Source of the DNA: Paragordius varius
Lineage: Eukaryota; Nematomorpha
DNA length: 64,000 bases
Reading direction: 5' to 3'
NCBI GenBank assembly: GCA_964247055.1
Contig: OZ176056.1
Span: 9,176,001-9,240,000, forward strand
Position 1 is the stretch's first letter. Each line of letters begins with the position of its first letter. A program made the translations under genes and the position numbers. Below, piece after piece: positions 1 to 11,500 of the stretch. Below the pieces are notes generated by a model. That model worked only from the letters and a program-made list of their open reading frames with translations, was not told the DNA's origin and searched no databases.

Positions 1-1235
1 TGGTGAAAATAGAAAATACGGAATCACTATATGAGGATTTATACATGCAACGTCTAAACAAAGATTTTAAAATTGCTCGACGAAGACACAGAAGAAAGCT
101 GGACTTGCCCCCTTACGCGACCGCTATTAAAGACAAAAACGGAAAATTACTCGTTAAGGAAGAGATTGAAGAGGTAGAAAGAATATTTCCAGAACCTTGA
201 ATTGGGCGTTAGTGAAACGAAAAAACCCGAAACCAGACTATGTAGCTGCGCATATTGAAAGCATAAAGAAGTCCAGGTTGGTTTAGAAGAAATGCCTATA
301 AATAAAACTGCAAGTCCAAAGGATATCATAAACTGTTGGAAAATGTCTGAGAAAGGTATTAAATTATTAACGAATATTTTTACTAATGTAGTTACTACAG
401 GTATGATACCATCCGAATGGAAGGAATGTTTCACTGTTCTTTTTAAGGTTAAAGGAATATTAATGATTGTAATAATTACAGAGGGATAAGATTGATGTCG
501 CATAAAATGAAAGTTATTCGAAATAATACCAGATAAACGAATTAGAAAATGGTTAGTATAGAAGGAATCAATTTGGTTTTTATCTGGGAAAGTCCATCAA
601 CGATCCGATTCACCCAGTAAGAATGCTATTGCATATATAAAGGATTTTCATGGTATTTTTATCGATATTAAAAAGGCGTTTGACAAGATAACGAAAAAAA
701 GTTCCTGAAAGTTACACAAAATTCTAAAAAGTATGTACGGATCTCACCATGCCAAAGTTAAAACACACCAAGGAGTGTCAGATCCTATTGAAATAAACCA
801 GGACGTCTCTCAGGAATAAGCAATCAGTCCGTTACTATTTATAATATGCATGGACGAAATTTCAAAAGAAGTGGGGCAACATGGTGGCTGGTATTTTCTT
901 TATGCAGACGACCTAATAGTTCTGTTAGACGAGTTGCATGAATTAAAAAAATTGTGAGCAAATGGTTTGATGTGTTACGACGGTGCGCAAAAGTTAATAA
1001 AAGGAAAAAGAAACTAAAATTTTGGTGGGAAAAAATGAGAAATGGAAAGAAGGTTGGGCATCAAAAGGTCACGAGGTACGCAAATATTTAGCGATTTTAG
1101 CAGCAGATGGTTCTTTAACACATGATATAAATCTAAGAATTCGAAATAGTTGGACAAATTATATAAAGATTTTAAATGTTCTGTGCGATAAAAATATTGA
1201 TCTATATTTAGAGCGCTGTTGTACATCCAACAAGG
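1..1235 (+). pseudogene. RTE-like LINE reverse transcriptase, broken
   Basis: Pieces of one non-LTR retrotransposon polymerase lie in order in shifting frames. At 3-200 is the region before the RT domain (EDLYMQRLNKDF and a basic RRRHRRK run). At 292-489 come EKGIKLLTNIF and GMIPSEWKE, which match the 'GVDLL..LF..I...G.IP..W' stretch of RTE-type RTs, followed in another frame by a GIRLMSHKMK-like motif. Near 650-690 is DIKKAFDK, and near 900 YADDLIVL, the catalytic YADD box. The tail at 1080-1220 (GSLTHDINLRIRNSW..VLCDKNID) closely matches the LINE at 25945-26880 (GSLTDDINLKIKSSW..VLCDRNID), so both belong to one family. Several stops and frame changes show it is dead. The 5' end lies beyond the window. 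Confidence 0.8.
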
Positions 1236-1264
1236 ATGTACAACTCACAGAGATGAAACAATTA

Positions 1265-1720
1265 TCTTGACAGAAAATCCAAACTCATTAACGCTCATAC
1301 TACAACATTTTTTAGATGTCAAAATGAGCCACAGATTAATCTTTCAAAAACAAAGATATTTTACAAATTAACCTAAATGCAAACGCTTCAAAACTGTTAA
1401 CGGAAATTCTATTGAAACAGTCAAAAATTACACAAATCTTGGGAGTATAATACCTGACTATAATAATTGTACTCCCGAGATTAAACGGATGATCGCTATG
1501 GCCAAAACGTCCCATGATATAAGCTTAAAAACTAAAATTCGCACAAATACATTCGTTTTTCCAACATTTCCCTACGGGTGTAAAGGTTGGACCTTAAAAA
1601 ATCCGACTAACGGACTCTGGATGTGGAGAAAACTCCTGCAAATAAACTAACAACACAAAATTATGAGATCTAACTAAAAGTCCTTGATGTTGGGAAAGCT
1701 TAATGCACGTAAAGAAGGAT
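1265..1720 (+). pseudogene. Second LINE fragment, RT C-terminal part
   Basis: A frame through 1385-1625 reads VNGNSIETVKNYTNLGSI, then NNCTPEIKRMIAMAKTSHDI, then TFVFPTFPYGCKGWTLKN. These are the typical post-RT motifs of animal endonuclease-reverse transcriptase LINEs ('..YLGS.I......EI..RI..A', 'P.LLYGCE.WTL'). The protein is unlike the tail of the fragment at 1-1235, so this is a different LINE family directly downstream. No intact ORF remains. Confidence 0.7.
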
Positions 1721-1934
1721 ACGGTGATTGGTCAATAATGTAAAAGAAACCAATGCAACCTTGGCAAACTCAACATTAAAATTAAAAATCGCAATCTTTG
1801 GAAAGTCTTATCTACAATTTTGCAAAAAGTCGACCTCGACTTGTAGCAATTCATACATACAATTTGATGTGTTATTGTGACAATTAAAAATAGAAGAGCT
1901 ATTTAAAAAACCATGATAGGAAATCTTTGGTAAA

Positions 1935-2288
1935 ATTAAAATATATGGTATTAGGTATCATTTATTGAATCATATTCATTGTATAATTATTAAATATCCC
2001 ATTTAGATGCTATAATATATGGTATAAAGGCTATAGTAAGTTAATTTAAAAGTCACATATATGGTATTAGGTATCATTTATTGAATCATATTCATTGTAT
2101 AATTATTAAATATCCCATTTAGATGCTATAATATATGATATAAAGGCTATAGTAAGTTAATTTAAAAGTCATATATATGGTATTAGGTATCATTTATTGA
2201 ATCATATTCATTGTATAATTATTAAATATCCCATTTAGATGCTATAATATATGATATAAAGGCTATAGTAAGTTAATTTAAAAGTCCC
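1935..2288. repeat. 117-bp tandem repeat, 3 copies
   Basis: A unit of about 117 bp containing TATGGTATTAGGTATCAT and CCCATTTAGATGCTATAATA is repeated three times (starting near 1943, 2060 and 2177) with only a few base differences, so the amplification is young. No coding potential is seen. It lies between the LINE scraps and the last exon of the IGFBP-domain gene. Confidence 0.9.
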
Positions 2289-2327
2289 CATACAATTATT
2301 AAAAATGGCACCCATTTAATATTGTTA

Positions 2328-2615
2328 CTATGCTAGGTGTGATAATAAAACATTTTTGCCAAATTTTTTCTGCTTATCAGTTAGACGCCTAGGTTTTGTC
2401 TGGTTCTTAGGCTTTTTTCCTTTGCCTGCAGAACGCTTGGGTTTGAATTTCAATTTAGTGTTTTTTGTGTCAAATATTGCTACGATATCTTCAAGACCTC
2501 TCAAATCTGGGTTGGATATGCAAAGGCCCATAGAAAAGGGACTATCCTGTTGGCAATACAAATGTGGTAAGCAGAGCCCTTGTTGATGAACAGAACCGCA
2601 CGTTTCATTTAATTT
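2328..2615 (-). CDS. Last exon (second copy) of an IGFBP-domain secreted protein, basic tail
   Basis: The reading frame opens after an acceptor TTGATTAG (AG at 2616-2617) and runs 95 codons to a stop at 2328. It starts KLNETCGSVHQQGLCLPHLY and has four cysteines spaced as in the second half of an IGFBP N-terminal domain (C..GxC..LxC..GxC), exactly as in the exon at 4997-5140. Both exons start in phase 0, so either could follow the first-half exon at 5472. After the domain come about 60 residues with a strongly basic tail (KPKRSAGKGKKPK, TKPRRLTDKQKK), which might bind heparan sulfate or matrix. It may be an alternative last exon, a third exon used after 5015 (AAG|GTTAAT is a good phase-0 donor), or the remnant of a tandem paralogue. 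No first-half exon is seen between 2620 and 4990. Confidence 0.6.
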   Translation of the reverse strand, partial: KLNETCGSVHQQGLCLPHLYCQQDSPFSMGLCISNPDLRGLEDIVAIFDTKNTKLKFKPKRSAGKGKKPKNQTKPRRLTDKQKKFGKNVLLSHLA

Positions 2616-2680
2616 CTAATCAATGTTAACATATTGATAAAATCTTACCAATGCAAAAAAAATTATCAAAAAAGTTGTCC

Positions 2681-2938
2681 TTTTTACAATTTATACGGCA
2701 AAAGGTATAATTATAGAATAAAGTAGTTTTATTAAAAGAAAACCATATTAATTTATAATATATCACAGATTTTTTTATCGAAAGTATGGAATAGAGTTGA
2801 TTGATAACAAAATCAATCATATGTTTTAGAATTGTAAATAAATAATTTGTATAAGTAATTAGAGGGTATATAAAAGTATGGTTGCCCAAAAAATATATCT
2901 TTATACTTTTACGTTTTGTCCGTATAATATCAACGTTT
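2681..2938. mobile_element. Tc1/mariner-like MITE, copy E
   Basis: The ends are inverted: TTTATACGGCAAAAGGTA at the left, and TTTACGTTTTGTCCGTATAA at the right. Length and ends match the MITEs at 29943, 30550, 31136 and 39096. It sits about 65 bp from the splice acceptor of the IGFBP exon on the minus strand, inside the presumed intron. Confidence 0.75.

Positions 2939-2939
<1 letters not shown>

Positions 2940-2971
<32 letters not shown>
2940..2971. repeat. (TA)n microsatellite
   Basis: Uninterrupted TA dinucleotides between MITE copy E and the palindromic element. Slippage or serial TA-targeted insertion could explain the position. Confidence 0.95.
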
Positions 2972-2974
<3 letters not shown>

Positions 2975-4166
2975 TGTGACCAAAATCGAGGGGTATAAAA
3001 AATATCCTAACAATATATATATATTGTTATGAAAAAAAGTATCAGGATTAGTACTTTTTTTAGCCCTTTTGAATGAAATAAAGTTATTATCACTTTTTTG
3101 TAACTGCATATCAGAAAATGGCAAAATTTGCGCACAATAAATCTTTTTATAAAACCAAAATGTTATTCCAAAAACATCACTATAATATATCTTAGAATAC
3201 ATTTATAAACACAAAACAATATTCTTTAACACTTAAAAATTTAAGATGTAACCTCCAAATTTCCCAATTTTTTCCGCTCTTCTATATGAGCTAGTTGGCT
3301 TAACGCAAAAATGCCGAGGTTTCTCGATAAAAATTTTAACTCTTTGCTAAATTTTGATATCAATTAAATTTATTTTCGAAAAAATGCATACTTTTTTTCA
3401 AAATCTAATTTTTTATCCAAATTTTGTTGAAGCGTCCTTTGTATTTTGAGGCATGATGTAAACGGCATAAAAAGGCTTTAAGATATTTTAAAACACTTTT
3501 ATACATATTTGGATGAGCTAAACATTTCTATCTCTTCGGATTATTGTTAGATCTTTGCTTTAAAATTTTGGTGAATTTCGTAAATAAAATTTATATTTAA
3601 CATAAATTTGAAAACAAATGAATATTATGTATTAAATACCAATGTGTTAGGAATTATCAGCATTATTGAATTATATATATGAATAAAAGTTTTAATAATA
3701 TCTTAAATGGTTTTACCCATCTTAATTGTATGAAGTACGCTTCAACAAACTTTTTATAATTAGTTTTTTGAAAAAAGTATGCATTTTTTAAAAATATTTT
3801 TAATTAGTAATAAAATCTAGCATATAGTTGAAATTGATAGCGCAATTGGGCATTTTTGCATTAAAGGAACTACCCCAATATATGGCGAAAAAAGTTTGAA
3901 TTTTTGGAGCCCAAATCTAAAAAATTTTAGTTTTTTTATATTGTTTGCTTTTTATATATATTTTGTGATATTTTTAAAATGGCATTTAGACAAAAAAAAT
4001 TTAATTAATAAAATTTGCGCAAGTGTTGCCATTTTCTGATATGAATTTACTACGAAAGTGTAAATGAGTTATTTTAAGGGCCCAAACCACAAGCGCCATT
4101 TTAGATACATTTTCCTCTCAGAATATCTCTATTTCATCGGATATTTTTTGGACACTCTGTATAATG
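2969..4166. mobile_element. Palindromic (foldback) DNA element, copy A
   Basis: The ends are TACACTGTGACCAAAA on the left and, reading in from the right, TACAGAGTGTCCAAAA, flanked by TA. The two halves are imperfect inverted copies. AGAAAATGGCAAAATTTGCG near 3115 mirrors the sequence near 4015-4045. The block holding GAAGCG and GGCATGATG near 3430 mirrors that near 3725, and AAAAATGCATACTTTTTT near 3380 mirrors that near 3780. The centre is close to 3570. No transposase frame remains, so it is probably non-autonomous. Related copies lie at 19431-21140, about 32170-32960 and 37280-37735. Confidence 0.7.
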
Positions 4167-4996
4167 TTAATATATAAAATTCATGTCGGCTTTTCACCGT
4201 GTTTATTATCTATTGGAATCCTTACAATTATTAGAAGAGATTATAGACGTACCATGTTTTCTAATGATTTAAATTATTTATAAAATTAGTTTAGGGGAAA
4301 AGAATGTAAATTATAAAATGTTTTTCTCTATGTTTTTCATGTTGTCTATTTAAATTATTACTGAAGTTCAATTGGGATGGTGCCACGCACAATCATTTAT
4401 CTTTTGTAATTATGGTGGTAATGTATGAGTGTTAAAACAGTTTTTTTATGTTATTTATTGCAATGTGGTAAATTGTACGCCCAACTATATCTGCTTATTA
4501 CTATACGATAATTGGAGTTTTTACGATTGTAAATACGATAGATTTTACATTGCAAAGATTTTTACGATTTAATTATTGCAATATCCCAAATTTTTAAGTA
4601 CCGATTGTTAAAACTTCATTATACATTATATTCACTTTTACATATGTATGTTCCATTAATATTAAGCTGATTTTTAATAACCTAAATGTTTAAAGGTCAA
4701 AGCCTGAAACATTTTAATCGGTTCATATCCCACTTAGGTTGGGGACAAAGTTAATTGTCGCTCGATAATAATATGATTAAATAAGGTACATGGGGTTATA
4801 CAGTCATAAATGCGTAATGTTTAAATACGCATTATATTGTTATAAAAATTTTTAAACATGGACATTCGTAAGCTTATAAACATATAAATCATACCATATG
4901 TATTGTTTATGTAAAAGATCAAAAACAATTATAAAATCATGTTATAACCTGTAATTGTACAGCCAACAATTTTTTTAAAAATAATTATATATTTAA
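4167..4996. other. Non-coding AT-rich stretch
   Basis: Between the palindromic element and the IGFBP exon. I see no exon-like frame on either strand and no first-half IGFBP exon (no CGCC..C motif). It is presumably intron or intergenic sequence of the IGFBP gene. Confidence 0.6.
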
Positions 4997-5609
4997 TTAT
5001 GTTTGAAAATTAACCTTTCGTCTTTCTTCGACACATATGCCTTCGGAATTAAAATCTTCGAGATCCAGGATTTCGCAGATTAAACCCTTAGAACAGCGAC
5101 CATAAACCCAAAAGGGTCCGCGGCACTCTTCTCCAGCCACCTATATATCATTCAAAAAAATATTTTTTTTATAAATAACATAAACAGTCGAAAAGACTTA
5201 TAATTTTTGGATTCAATGTATTTTTTCTAAAAACAATTTAACGGGGGATTCGCAAATCATGGTTTTTTGTCTCAGGTTTTCGTTTAAGTATTTTACTGCT
5301 CGATATAATGAAATAAATTGTTAATAAAGGTCTTATTTATAGCTTACATATTCTAAAACCGTCAAAACTTTCTTTGTTAAATTATCTAAACATTATTTAC
5401 AAAAATGGATCCGGTTTACATCCATACATAAAACAAAAAAGCATTTTAGAGAACGTAAAATTGTTTCTAACCTTGTTACAAACTTCACAGCAACCGCAAA
5501 CATCTCGTCCCACATCGCCTTTGCAATCTGTCGCATTCAGAGGTGTGCACTTTTTGGTTTCACACATACAGGTCAGCCCGTTAACACTGAATTCATGTAA
5601 GAAAAGCAA
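4997..5609 (-). CDS. Single IGFBP-domain secreted protein (two exons seen, 5' end missing)
   Basis: Minus-strand exon 5472-5609 encodes a hydrophobic stretch (IFLLFLHEFSVNG, a likely signal-peptide end) and then TCMCETKKCTPLNATDCKGD and DVCGCCEVCNK. A 331-nt phase-0 intron (GTTAGA..TATATAG, 5141-5471) leads to exon 4997-5140, which starts VAGEECRGPFWVYGRC and ends GICVEERRKVNFQT. Joined, they carry 12 cysteines in the order CxC, C, C, C-x-CC-x2-C, C, C, C, C. This is the full pattern of the IGFBP N-terminal domain, including the GCC..C core. Length and single-domain layout fit the arthropod/mollusc 'single IGF-binding domain' proteins, which are secreted and implicated in insulin-type signalling or immunity. 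No in-frame ATG precedes the hydrophobic part (a stop lies near 5640), so at least one upstream exon is missing from my model. Confidence 0.75.
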
Positions 5610-7590
5610 AAAAATATATAAGACTCTCAGATTTTTTGGTGATATTTAAGAGTGTTATCCAGTTTTAAAAGTTGCAATTACAAATAACTGGCCAGAATCG
5701 AAAAACCAAATCTGCGCACATTATGCCAATAATTATTTTTCAAGCCAAATCTTTTACGCTAATTTGTAAGTTTAAAAATAACCAACTCGTTTTGTACTAA
5801 GCGAAAAAGTATTTTATTTTATTGGCATGTGGATTATGTTTTAATGAGTGTGACAATCACTGATATAAACCGTTTAAAAATCGGTTGCACAATACAAACG
5901 TTTTTAAATAGAAAATCTAATTTGATACTCGTGTTAAGTTTCAATAAGCAGTTTTAGTAAATTTTTCAACCAAAACCGTTTCAAATTTGGCTGTAGCCCT
6001 AATTCATGGAAATTGTAGTCCACAAACTTATTATGAAGACTTCAACCCTAAATTTTTACAATATAATATGGGGTTATGTGTATGTGAGAACGAGAAAAAT
6101 ATGTAATTTGGTATAATTTTTATTAATTTTAAAATTTTATATGTTGAAAATTTAGTGTTTTAATATTTTTTTAGTTATTTCCAAATATATATGGACGCTA
6201 AACATCATTTTTTATTGCCTTGTTATAAATATTAAATGTAACAATCTGTATTAAATTTTTTAGCTATGTGTATCCAATTTAGAAACTATTGTAATAATAT
6301 GAAAATAATATATTGAAACGTTTCAATATATTTTGTTGCATATATTCCTTAACGGGGAATGAAAAAAACCATTGAAGTTTTCGCTGAAACCGGTTGGTTA
6401 TGTTTAATTCGTCTTTATACAACTAAACCACCCCTCCATTTTTATATTTTTTTCAGACCGAACGCCTTTGGTTCTAACTCATAAATCACACTTATTCTAT
6501 TTCACTTTGGACCTTGTATAAAAGCTTTGGAATATAATTATATTTCTATACTTCAAATATATATCAGCTAAGATGTGACTAACTAAATATATTTTCCTTT
6601 TATATATAAATTAAAAAAAAGTGTAATTGATTACCTGGTGTAATTAATCATAATCATAAACGACATTAGTGATAAGTATATTGGATTGCACGCATTCATG
6701 GTTAAACTGGACATAATGTTTGTTAACTTTAAAAAAATTAGTGTGAAAAAGTATTATATAATATATTTATTCAATAAATTATTTTATATATTGGGATAAA
6801 AATTCGGTTTTATCAAGTTATTACAGAATGTTTTTGAATGGGTGGGTATTTTATTATAATTGTTAAACAACTCTAAACTAGTTTTGGCTTTGTTTACACT
6901 TGGTAACCTAGTTAAATATTTGGCTAACAAATTTTGTATTGTTTTTTTACTATACTATCCCCAAGCCGTGTTAAAAATTTGTCTTTTTACAACCTGCCAA
7001 CAACCAAGTAATAAATTGAATCATTATTTTACATTTACATAAAATCACTTATTTCGATATTTGATCTTTTTCAATTTTATCTTTCGTGTGTATATCAGCG
7101 ATGATAGGTTTTGTGCTTATAAAATATGCTCGACCTTACGGCCTAGTATATTTATTATAAGCGGCTTTTTAACACAAATAGGAAATATGTAGCAAATAAA
7201 TAGAAAACGAGAACCAATTATAATATATTTAATGACAATAACATGGAAATTGTATACTTATATTAATTTAAAACGTTGGTTTTAAGGCAATTTTCCAGAA
7301 ACGAAGGTTTTGAAACACAATAAAGAAATATTTTAGCCACTGTTTTGCTCACCCAATGTAAAAATATGTCCGGGTCCACAAAAAGTAACTTTTACGCTCT
7401 GAGACTTCTTCCTAACTCGAAATATAAATATTTGTTATCCAATGAATGGGTCGAGTATAGTATAACCACTTTTAAAGTTGCCATGTCAGCCCAACTTCCA
7501 GTAAAATTTATCTTAAAAATATTTGGAGTAGTTTTTCAAAAACGTTCATTAATTTACAATTCACTGCCATTAAATTGGCTATGTGAATAA
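5610..7590. other. No supported gene
   Basis: AT-rich sequence. It may include the missing first exon of the IGFBP gene (minus strand), which I could not locate. A 41-codon plus-strand frame at 6359-6484 and longer AT-driven frames at 6860-7042 and 7345-7590 show no known motif. Confidence 0.5.
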
Positions 7591-7599
7591 ACCATATAT

Positions 7600-7945
7600 C
7601 GAATATGCTTCCATAAATTTGAATTATTTTGTAAAAGATAATCTCTTTGAATACCTTGAAGAGGTTGTCCCAAAAGGAACGTCTCTCGTATTCTTTTCTC
7701 CATAAGCTCTATTAAAAGAGCTAAGTTTATATCTAATTTGTGTTGAGCTAAATCCTCTTAAATTGTTTGCAGGAATGGTTTATGGGATCTGCCCGCTTGA
7801 CCTTGTAATGTAATGCATGGTTTTTAGTATAATTATGGGTCGGATCTCTACGATATATGTGACTCGCCCATCTTAGCCTACCTATTTTAATGTTATCGGC
7901 TTTTGATTTTATTTTTAGCACACCGTGTGACGGTCTCATAGGTTA
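7600..7945 (-). pseudogene. LINE C-terminal scrap
   Basis: The minus-strand frame at 7748-7939 reads IKIGRLRWASHIYRRDPTHN, the 'RLRW.GH..R..' tail found after the RT domain of animal LINEs. Nothing of the polymerase core is adjacent, so this is a short, truncated relic. Confidence 0.55.
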
Positions 7946-7949
7946 GTTG

Positions 7950-8532
7950 TGTAATAAATTAAATTGCTTGGGATCCTGCTAATATAAGATAGATTGTATT
8001 TAATAATCTACGTTCTGTGATGTTAATAATTTAGTTTAAGCGTGTTTGTCAGTGCCCGTCTATGATTCCGATCCGTATTTTAACACTGGTTGAATCGCTT
8101 TGAGGCAAAATTGTTGTGCTATTGTTGTGAGGATAATATATCTGTTTGATAGGATAGTTTTCCACGAGTGGAATATCCATTACCTAAATTTTTATAGATA
8201 TACTGGCATGCCCCCTTTTGCCGTTCACCCATTCCCCTTAAAATCAATCGCAAAAATCTTAGTTTTCGGTGACCGTTTAGTCGCAAAACTGTAAAATCTT
8301 CCTTATATTGTAAACAAGGTAAACCTAAAACTTTAAAAGATCTTAATTATCAAGCATGTATAAAATTTTAAATTATTTCCACAACCATCTCGAAACAAAC
8401 CATATCCCGTCAAATTTTATTCTTACTATTAAAATAACCAATTGCAAAATTTTCTAAGAGCAAACCATGATGGGATTATACATTGTAAGGCCCTCAATGA
8501 CTATAAAGAAGTAAAATTAACCTAACAAGTAA
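7950..8532. other. No supported gene
   Basis: AT-rich flank up to the Helitron 5' end. I see no motif or repeat that I recognise. Confidence 0.5.
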
Positions 8533-11500
8533 TCTATATATTTATAAAAATGGAAAATGCTGGCTTTGTGATCTGGCACAGGAAAACCGATAGACCCATT
8601 CAAATCCAATCTCCCGAAAAAATAAAATTATTAATGAATGCCCCGACAATAGCTTCGCCCATTTTTTGAAATAGGCCCCCAGGTCGGGCCCACCCCGTGT
8701 GAAAAACAGGTTTTTTCGAAAACAGAGGTCCACAAAAATCGTGTCTTTGAGACAATTTTCCGGAGAACGTGTTGGTCCATTCTATTTCAAATATCATTTT
8801 TGTTTACTTATTTTTGATTGCGCCGAACATAGTCGAATCACTTTTTTGATTTAGGCTCTATTTTTATTCGCCCCCCCGTAAAATGCCATTTTTTTCAAAA
8901 AAAACAAAGTCCACAAAAATAATTTTTTAAATTTATTTTTCGCCCTAGGTATGAGACCGTAAAAATTCAATATAGATTCCACGTACTCCCTGTTAAAGGC
9001 CAAAATTTTAGTCAGGCGTTTCTTTGATGATAGCTGCTGGGTGAGGAGCTTCCCGCTAAAAACTGATTCCTCATGTAACTTTGTGATCTGTTTACGGAAA
9101 ACCGGTGATCCCAATCAAATTCAAACTTCGAAAAAATATAATCATTAATGAATGCCGCGACAATAGATTCGCCCTTTTTGTTAGGTCCCCAGTTCGGGTC
9201 TACCCCGTACGAAAAATGGGTTAAGTCAATTTTTTGGAGAACGTGTTTGACCATTCAATTTCAAATATGATTTTTACTTATTTTTGATCGCGCTGAACAT
9301 AGTCTACTCACTTTATTGATTTAGGCCCTCTTTTTACCCGCTCCCCCCGTAAAATGCCATTTTTTTAAAACAAAGTCCACAAAAATAATTTTTTAAATCT
9401 ATTTTTCGCCCTAGGTATGAGACCGTAAAAATTCAATATAGATTCCACGTACTCCCTGTTAAAAGGCTAAAATTTAGTCAGGCGTTTCTTTGATGATAGC
9501 TGCTGGGTGAGGAGCTCCCCGCTAAAAACTGATTCCTCATGTAACTTTGTGATCTGTTTACGGAAAACCGGTGATCCCAATCAAATCCAAACTTCGAAAA
9601 AATATAATCATTAATGAATGCCCCGACAATAGCTTCGCCCTTTTTTGAAATTAGGTCCCCAGTTCGGGCCTACCCCGTGTGAAAAATGCGTTAAGTCAAT
9701 TTTTTGGAGAACGTGTTGGACCATTCATTCAAATATAATTTTTGTTTACTTATTTTTGATCGCGCTGAATATAGTGCACTCACTTTATTGATTTAGGGCC
9801 CTTTTTTACCAGCTCCCCCCGTAAAATACCATTTTTTTCAAAAAAAACAAAGTCCACAAAAATAATTTTTTAAATTTATTTTTCGCCCTAGGTATGAGAC
9901 CGTAAAAATTCAATATAGATTCCACGTACTCCCTGTTAAAGGCCAAAATTTTAGTCAGGCGTTTCTTTGATGATAGCTGCTGGGTGAGGAGCTTCCCGCT
10001 AAAAACTGATTCCTCATGTAACTTTGTGATCTGTTTACGGAAAACCGGTGATCCCAATCAAATTCAAACTTCGAAAAAATATAATCATTAATGAATGCCG
10101 CGACAATAGATTCGCCCTTTTTGTTAGGTCCCCAGTTCGGGTCTACCCCGTACGCAAAATGGGTTAAGTCAATTTTTTGGAGAACGTGTTTGACCATTCA
10201 ATTTCAAATATGATTTTTACTTATTTTTGATCGCGCTGAACATAGTCTACTCACTTTATTGATTTAGGCCCTCTTTTTACCCGCTCCCCCCGTAAAATGC
10301 CATTTTTTTAAAACAAAGTCCACAAAAATAATTTTTTAAATCTATTTTTCGCCCTAGGTATGAGACCGTAAAAATTCAATATAGATTCCACGTACTCCCT
10401 GTTAAAAGGCTAAAATTTAGTCAGGCGTTTCTTTGATGATAGCTGCTGGGTGAGGAGCTACCCGCTAAAAACTGATTCCTCATGTAACTTTGTGATCTGT
10501 TTACGAAAAACCGGTCATCCTAATCAAATCCAAACTTCGAAAAAATATAATCATTAATGAATGCTCCGACAATAGCATCGCCCTTTTTTAGAATTAGGTC
10601 CCCAGTTCGGGGCTACCCCGTGTGAAAAATGGGTTAAGTCAATTTTTTGGAGAGCGTGCTAAACCATTCAATTTCAAATATGATTTGTGTTTACTTATTT
10701 TTGATCGCGCTGAACATAGTCCACTCACTTTATTGATTTTGGCCCTCTTTTTACCCGTTCCCCCCGTAAAATGCCATTTTTTTCAAAAAACAAAGTCCAC
10801 AAAAATAATTTTTTAAATCTATTTTTCGCCCTAGGTATGAGACCGTAAAAATTCAATATAGATTCCACGTACTCCCTGTTAAAAGGCCAAAATTTTAGTC
10901 AGGCGTTTCTTTGATGATAGCTGCTGGGTGAGGAGCTACCCGCTAAAAACTGATTCCTCATGTAACTTTGTGATCTCTTTACGGAAAACCGGTGATCCTA
11001 ATCAAATCCAAACTTCGCAAAAATATATTCATTAATGAATGCCCCGACAATAGCTTCGCCCTTTTTTAGAATTATGTCCCAAGTTTGGGCCTACCCCGTG
11101 TGAAAAATGGGTTAAGTCAATTTTTTGGAGAACGTGTTGGACCATTCAATTTCAAATATGATTTTTGTTTACTTATTTTTGATCGCGCTGAACACAGTCC
11201 ACTCACTTTATTGATTTAGGCCCTCTTTTTACCCGCTCCCCCCGTAAAATGCCATTTTTTTCAAAAACTCCACAAAAATAATTTTTTAAATCTATTTTTC
11301 GCCCTAGGTGTGAGACCGTAAAAATTCAATATAGATTCCACGTATTCCCTTAAAAGGCCAAAATTTTAGTCAGGCGTTTCTTTGATGATAGCTGCTGGGT
11401 GAGGAGCTACCCGCTAAAAACTGATTCCTCATGTAACTTTGTGATCTGTTTACGGAAAACCGGTGATCCCAATCAAATCTAAACTTCGAAAAAATATAAT

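Noticed and set aside
2356-2586. Plus-strand 76-residue frame
   Set aside because: Antisense of the IGFBP-type exon, which has the cysteine pattern and splice acceptor on the minus strand.
6359-6484. 41-codon plus-strand frame starting MKKTIEVFAETGW
   Set aside because: Slightly GC-richer, but no motif, no splice partner and no repeated or conserved copy; chance is as likely.
7345-7590. 81-residue plus-strand frame
   Set aside because: No ATG at its start and no recognisable motif; it borders a LINE scrap.
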